Part shown: piece by piece, positions 5,667-8,657 of the stretch
How the letters are laid out: each line of letters begins with the position of its first letter
Numbering within the stretch: position 1 is the first letter of the stretch
Source of the DNA: an uncultured Oscillibacter sp.
GTDB lineage: Bacteria > Bacillota > Clostridia > Oscillospirales > Oscillospiraceae
Length of the DNA stretch: 8,657 nt
NCBI GenBank assembly: GCA_905233795.1
Contig: CAJOFP010000034.1
Location: 1-8,657, forward strand
Direction of reading: 5' to 3'
Made by a program: the position numbers and the translations under genes
Notes under the pieces: model-generated
Told to the model about the DNA's origin: nothing
What the model saw: only the letters and a program-made list of their open reading frames with translations
The model's database searches: none

Positions 5667-7169
5667 ACAGCCGCCGCGATTTGTATTGTTTTGGGCTTCG
5701 GCGCGAAAGCCGGTTTATTTCCGTTGCATATCTGGCTCCCGATGGCGCATCCCGTCGCGCCTTCGCCCGCGTCGGCGTTATTATCCGGCATTTTAACAAA
5801 AGTCGGCGTTTTCGGCGTTCTCATGCTGGCGTTATCTTATGGCGCGTCCAATATCACGCTCGGATTTTTTATTTTCATATCCGGCTTGATTACAATGACG
5901 CTTGGCGCGATACTCGCTATATTTTCCGTAAATTTAAAAAGAACGCTCGCCTGTTCGTCCATGTCGCAAATCGGATTTATTTTCGTTGGAATCGGCTCCC
6001 GGATTTTATGCGGCGCGTTTCATAATATTAATAATATAAATTATAATCCTGAACTATCCGAATTGGCTCTGGATGGCGCGAATCTGGCCTTGTCCGGGAC
6101 AGTCGCGCATATGCTGAATCATTCGTTATTAAAATTATTATTATTCATGTGCGCGGGCGTTATCGTCATGAATTTGCGTGAATTAGATTTAAATATCCTG
6201 CGCGGCTGGGGACGTAAAAAATATATATTAAAATTCGCCTTTTTAATCGGCTTACTCGGCATCAGCGGCGTTCCGTTTTTCAACGGCTATTTATCAAAAT
6301 CCATGCTCCATGAGGGACTCGCGGTTGTAATCGAACTCGCGGAATTAGTCAAACTTTCCGGGAATATGATTTTATTCTTGCGTTTATCCGAATGGATTTT
6401 CCTGATTTCCGGCGGCTGTACGTTCGCTTATATGCTGAAAATTTTTATCTGTATATTTATCGAAAAAAATCAAGACCCGAAAAGACAGGAAATTTACGAC
6501 CGCGATTTTTATTATAATAACTCCAAAAATCAAAATCGCTATATGAATTTAACAAGCGCGATCGCCATATTAAGTTCAGCGTTGATTTTAATTCCCTTGG
6601 GCGCGCCTGTGATTATATTAAAAATAATCAAAATCATGACGGGGGAGCAATATTTATCATTCGCGGCGTTCTCATGGGAGACGCTTCAGGGCGCGGCGAT
6701 TTCATTGGGAATCGGCCTGTTTATTTATATTTTCCTGATTCGCTTGATTTTATCGCCGGATAAACGCGATAAAAATCTATGGCCGGATAGATTCAATCTT
6801 GAAAAATATATCTATACGCCTGTCTTGACCCGCTGGCTTCCGGCTATATTGGGACATTGCGCGGCGTTATTCGCCGAAAATATAATTTTAAAGCCTTTTT
6901 GCGCGTATTTAGTCTATATCGCTTCTATTATAGGCCGGGCGTTGGATCAGAGCTTGGACGCGTTGATTATGCTGGCGCGCCGTACAATCGCCCGTGAAGT
7001 CGCGCCGCGAGACGGACGCATACAAGTCAGCGCGCCGAGACGCCTGCACAAAGCGACTTCCGAAGCGCTTAGACCTTTAACGGAAAGTTTTTCATTCGTT
7101 CTTTTAATGACCTGTCTGGGCATTATATTAATTTTAGGCGTTTTAACTGTTTTGCTTGTCAAATCCTAA
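5616..7169 (+). CDS. Antiporter-like subunit 4, C-terminal fragment with NuoL-like extension
   Basis: 517 codons from ATG 5616, overlapping the N-terminal fragment by 19 bases in the -1 frame. After an Asn/Tyr-rich start it enters TM7 with Lys31 (GFGAKAGLFPLHIWLP), TM8 Lys62 (SALLSGILTKVG), His165, His169 and Lys173 (VAHMLNHSLLKLLLF) and TM12 Lys228 (NGYLSKSM), all as in the intact paralogues. Beyond the 14-helix core, from about residue 355, comes an extension: one helix (about 356-378), a basic loop (SPDKRDKNLWPDRFNLEKYI), a long partly amphipathic region to about 460, and a final helix (493-514). This layout recalls the lateral arm and last helix of NuoL, and long subunits of clostridial complexes. 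Fused with the upstream fragment the protein would be about 700 residues. The coding quality is undiminished after the break, so any inactivation would be recent. A bidirectional terminator follows 16 bases after the stop. Confidence 0.82.
   Translation: MEYTSLTAYNNYNNYYLTAAAICIVLGFGAKAGLFPLHIWLPMAHPVAPSPASALLSGILTKVGVFGVLMLALSYGASNITLGFFIFISGLITMTLGAILAIFSVNLKRTLACSSMSQIGFIFVGIGSRILCGAFHNINNINYNPELSELALDGANLALSGTVAHMLNHSLLKLLLFMCAGVIVMNLRELDLNILRGWGRKKYILKFAFLIGLLGISGVPFFNGYLSKSMLHEGLAVVIELAELVKLSGNMILFLRLSEWIFLISGGCTFAYMLKIFICIFIEKNQDPKRQEIYDRDFYYNNSKNQNRYMNLTSAIAILSSALILIPLGAPVIILKIIKIMTGEQYLSFAAFSWETLQGAAISLGIGLFIYIFLIRLILSPDKRDKNLWPDRFNLEKYIYTPVLTRWLPAILGHCAALFAENIILKPFCAYLVYIASIIGRALDQSLDALIMLARRTIAREVAPRDGRIQVSAPRRLHKATSEALRPLTESFSFVLLMTCLGIILILGVLTVLLVKS
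5641..5658 (+). repeat. 9-bp perfect tandem repeat at the junction
   Basis: ATAATAATT occurs twice in tandem, inside an A/T-only run at 5639-5667. In the downstream frame it encodes Tyr-Asn-Asn twice. Short repeats of this kind promote slippage, and also mis-assembly, next to the break in subunit 4. Confidence 0.85.
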
Positions 7170-7185
7170 TTTGCGCGATAAAAAT

Positions 7186-7224
7186 AAAAAAGCCGGGGGA
7201 AAATCAAATCCCCCGGCTTTTTTT
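7186..7224. terminator. Bidirectional intrinsic terminator
   Basis: A perfect 9-bp stem, GCCGGGGGA (7192-7200) with TCCCCCGGC (7209-7217), encloses the 8-base loop AAATCAAA. It is flanked by an A run (7186-7191) and a T run (7218-7224), so each strand gives a GC-rich hairpin followed by a U tract. It lies 16 bases past the pump operon stop and 18 bases past the stop of the minus-strand lipoprotein gene, ending both convergent transcripts. Confidence 0.95.
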
Positions 7225-7242
7225 ATTATATTCTAAAATTTC

Positions 7243-8220
7243 TTATCCCTGATATTCCACGTCATCTTCCGTATCATAATATTCATCTTCGCCATAATCG
7301 CTGTAATCGGGATAGCGTGTAATTTCGCTCCAACTGCAATCTTCCGTATAAATATTATCTTGGAACGCCCAGACGTTGGATTCCTCTTCGCCGAACGAAC
7401 ATCTATAAAAAGACAGGCTGGAACGCCCGGCCCCGTCATAATATCCGCCGCCGTTGGAATTTTCTAAAATACAGTCATAAAACTCGAATTTCCCCACGCC
7501 GCTGTAAATATAAAACGGACCGCTGGAACAGTCATGAATAACGCTGTTATAAACAAATACGTCGCCGGTTCCGTCGCCGCACTCAATCCCGACTTCGCCA
7601 CAGCCGTATAAATCCATATCGCGCAGTTCGATATTCTCACAGGCGTATAAATTCACAACATTGCCGGAGCAATAACCCGTTTCCGTGTGACCCATCGTCA
7701 GATTGGACAATTTTACATCCGAACAGGTTCCGAAATTCATGACCGTTCCGTGACGCGGTTCAATGACCAGTTCCGTAATATTCTCCGCCGAACGACCGCG
7801 TATTTCAAGATCATTTACTTTTTTGATCGAAAGCTCCACGCCCTCAAAGCATTCCAGAATTTCCACATATTCATGACGGGCGTTCCAGTCCTCGCCCTCT
7901 TGGGCCCAGACTTCGTTCATATAATCGCTTAAATTATAATAGCCGGGTTCAATTACAATCTTCGCGCCGGGCTGAATCGCCTCTATCAACGCCTCAGCCG
8001 TATTCACGGAAATAAATTCGCCGTCTATATCTTCGTCCGGCGCGTCGGATTCGCTGTTTATATCGCCGTTTATATCCTCATCCGCCGCGTTATCCGTATT
8101 ATCAATATCATTATCAATATCGGCGGCGTGATTCCCGGCGCAACCAGTGAGGAGCAAAATCGCGCATATCAGACATGTCAAGCACACCGCGCCGATGTGA
8201 TTAAATTTCTTAGCGTTCAT
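7243..8220 (-). CDS. Secreted lipoprotein with cysteine-laddered right-handed beta-helix
   Basis: 325 residues. The N-terminus is basic (MNAKKFNH), followed by a hydrophobic helix and the lipobox L-T-G-C with Cys27 as the predicted lipid-anchored residue, so the mature protein is tethered outside the membrane. Residues 33-68 are a flexible acidic linker (Asp, Asn, Glu, Ile). From about 70 the motif EALIEAIQPGAKIVIEPGYY is typical of the first coil of right-handed parallel beta-helix proteins (pectate-lyase-like and NosD-like folds), and repeated turns such as NVVNLYACENIELRDMDLYG and VFVYNSVIHDC follow to about 300. Ten cysteines fall in the mature domain, several spaced 19-24 residues apart, about one per coil. 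The C-terminus (303-325) is rich in Asp, Glu and Tyr. I see no catalytic polysaccharide-lyase signature, so a binding or structural role is as likely as an enzyme. Start ATG 8220 has AAGGA 11 bases upstream. It is probably co-transcribed with the gene 40 bases upstream. Confidence 0.85.
   Translation of the reverse strand: MNAKKFNHIGAVCLTCLICAILLLTGCAGNHAADIDNDIDNTDNAADEDINGDINSESDAPDEDIDGEFISVNTAEALIEAIQPGAKIVIEPGYYNLSDYMNEVWAQEGEDWNARHEYVEILECFEGVELSIKKVNDLEIRGRSAENITELVIEPRHGTVMNFGTCSDVKLSNLTMGHTETGYCSGNVVNLYACENIELRDMDLYGCGEVGIECGDGTGDVFVYNSVIHDCSSGPFYIYSGVGKFEFYDCILENSNGGGYYDGAGRSSLSFYRCSFGEEESNVWAFQDNIYTEDCSWSEITRYPDYSDYGEDEYYDTEDDVEYQG
8098..8121 (-). repeat. 12-bp perfect tandem repeat in the acidic linker
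   Basis: ATTATCAATATC (plus strand) occurs twice in tandem (8098-8109 and 8110-8121). On the coding strand it encodes Asp-Ile-Asp-Asn twice. The linker downstream keeps degenerate copies (DEDINGDIN, DEDIDGE), which suggests it grew by repeat expansion. Confidence 0.85.
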
Positions 8221-8231
8221 ATCATATTCCG

Positions 8232-8236
8232 TCCTT
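8232..8236 (-). promoter_or_regulatory. Ribosome binding site of the beta-helix lipoprotein
   Basis: AAGGA on the minus strand lies 11 bases before ATG 8220, in the 40-base A/T-rich gap. No separate -35/-10 pair is evident in this gap, so expression probably comes from upstream of the neighbouring gene. Confidence 0.65.
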
Positions 8237-8260
8237 TTTATAAATTTTATAAATTAATTT

Positions 8261-8657
8261 TTATATCCCAGTAAAATCTATTTCCGTCATATCCGTAACG
8301 GACGCGTTATTATTTAAATCCGCGTAAATCTTCACAAGAGCGAACGCGGGCGCCGGATTGGGTACGACAGGCGTCACACGGCAGAAAATGATATAATTAT
8401 TACCGGCGACAACCTGATCGGCAAGATACGCGACAGGTTCATAACTTGCGCCGGTCAAACCGTCCAACGCTTTTTCAAACGCGGCTTGCGCGTCTGGATT
8501 GGCTTCCGGGGATGTGTCGCCGTAGTTGACAGACCAGCCGCCCGGCAGATTTTCACCGTTTCCCGGCAGTCCCGGCAATTCGGACGCCGAAAGAATTTCC
8601 GCGTTATTGTTTAAATCCGCGTAAATCGTAATAATTTGATATTGACAGCTTTTATCC
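8261..8657 (-). CDS. Tandem cystatin-like repeat protein, C-terminal part
   Basis: The minus-strand frame is open to the window edge, so the gene starts to the right; 131 codons are visible before TAA. A TTG at 8578 is not a real start, because homologous sequence continues through it. The last complete domain runs from about GGWSVNYG to EIDF. It has an N-terminal Gly-Gly-Trp, a predicted helix (DAQAAFEKALDGLTG), a strand (YEPVAYLAD), the exact cystatin hallmark QVVAG followed by NYIIFCRVTPVV (QVVAG at 8402-8416), and a final strand (FALVKIYADLNNNASV). Before it lies the end of a previous copy (QIITIYADLNNNAEI), giving a period of 99 residues. In eukaryotic stefins QVVAG is the first inhibitory hairpin against papain-like cysteine proteases. 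Bacterial copies exist, and their targets are largely unknown. The protein is likely exported, by analogy and given its neighbour, but its signal peptide lies outside the window. Confidence 0.78.
   Translation of the reverse strand, partial: DKSCQYQIITIYADLNNNAEILSASELPGLPGNGENLPGGWSVNYGDTSPEANPDAQAAFEKALDGLTGASYEPVAYLADQVVAGNNYIIFCRVTPVVPNPAPAFALVKIYADLNNNASVTDMTEIDFTGI
8304..8627 (-). repeat. 27-bp near-identical direct repeat pair, 297-bp period
   Basis: 8304-8330 and 8601-8627 match at 26 of 27 positions, differing only at 8312 versus 8609. The spacing of 297 bases equals 99 codons. Both copies encode IYADLNNNA at the end of successive cystatin-like domains, so the repeat reflects domain duplication; the conservation at DNA level suggests recent duplication or gene conversion. 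Confidence 0.9.

Noticed and set aside
5681..6025. 114-codon plus-strand frame inside subunit 4
   Set aside because: Arg-rich composition and full overlap with the conserved GFGAKAG region in the true frame; not coding.
7687..7932. 81-codon plus-strand frame
   Set aside because: Antisense to the beta-helix domain of the lipoprotein, with no ribosome site and no similarity I recognise.
8221..8260. Promoter for the beta-helix gene
   Set aside because: TATAAA-like words occur, but the gap is only 40 bases of mostly A/T with no -35 element; chance matches are expected.
8261..8578. Stand-alone 105-codon gene starting at TTG 8578
   Set aside because: The frame stays open to the window edge and carries the end of a previous repeat copy, so this is part of a longer gene.

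Overview
The window looks like a chromosomal segment of an anaerobic, Clostridia-like (Firmicutes) bacterium. This is an inference from AGGAGG-type ribosome sites, spacers made almost only of A and T, a Gram-positive-style lipoprotein, and tandem cystatin-like secreted repeats of a kind I associate with gut and rumen Clostridia. The sequence does not prove the taxonomy.

The left 7.2 kb is one plus-strand operon of membrane ion-pump subunits. It opens with the C-terminal end of an MrpC/NuoK-type small subunit (1-222). Four large subunits of the proton-conducting NuoL/NuoM/NuoN/MrpA/MrpD family follow: 297-1898, 1969-3468, 3536-5002, and a fourth locus at 5047-7169. Each large subunit keeps the hallmark broken-helix region (G-x-G-x-K-[AS]-[GA]) and the glutamate of TM5, so each is probably an ion-translocating channel module. 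The set suggests a multi-subunit Mrp-type cation/proton antiporter or the membrane arm of an Mrp-related respiratory or hydrogenase complex. No redox subunit lies in the window, so the electron donor, if any, cannot be named.

The fourth large subunit is broken. Its N-terminal part (5047-5634) stops inside TM6 and its C-terminal part (5616-7169) continues in the -1 frame. Roughly 15-20 residues expected between them are missing compared with the three intact paralogues. This may be a pseudogene, a genuine two-piece subunit with coupled translation, or an assembly error. The C-terminal part also carries a long NuoL-like extension ending in an extra membrane helix.

A strong, symmetrical hairpin at 7186-7224 serves as a bidirectional terminator between the pump operon and two minus-strand genes for exported proteins. 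These are a lipoprotein with an acidic linker and a cysteine-laddered right-handed beta-helix (7243-8220) and, upstream of it, the C-terminal end of a protein made of tandem cystatin-like domains with a perfect QVVAG motif (8261 to beyond the right edge). The two are 40 bases apart and probably co-transcribed. They have no evident mechanistic link to the pump.

No RNA genes, CRISPR arrays, insertion sequences or long non-coding stretches were seen; all gaps between genes are under 80 bases.
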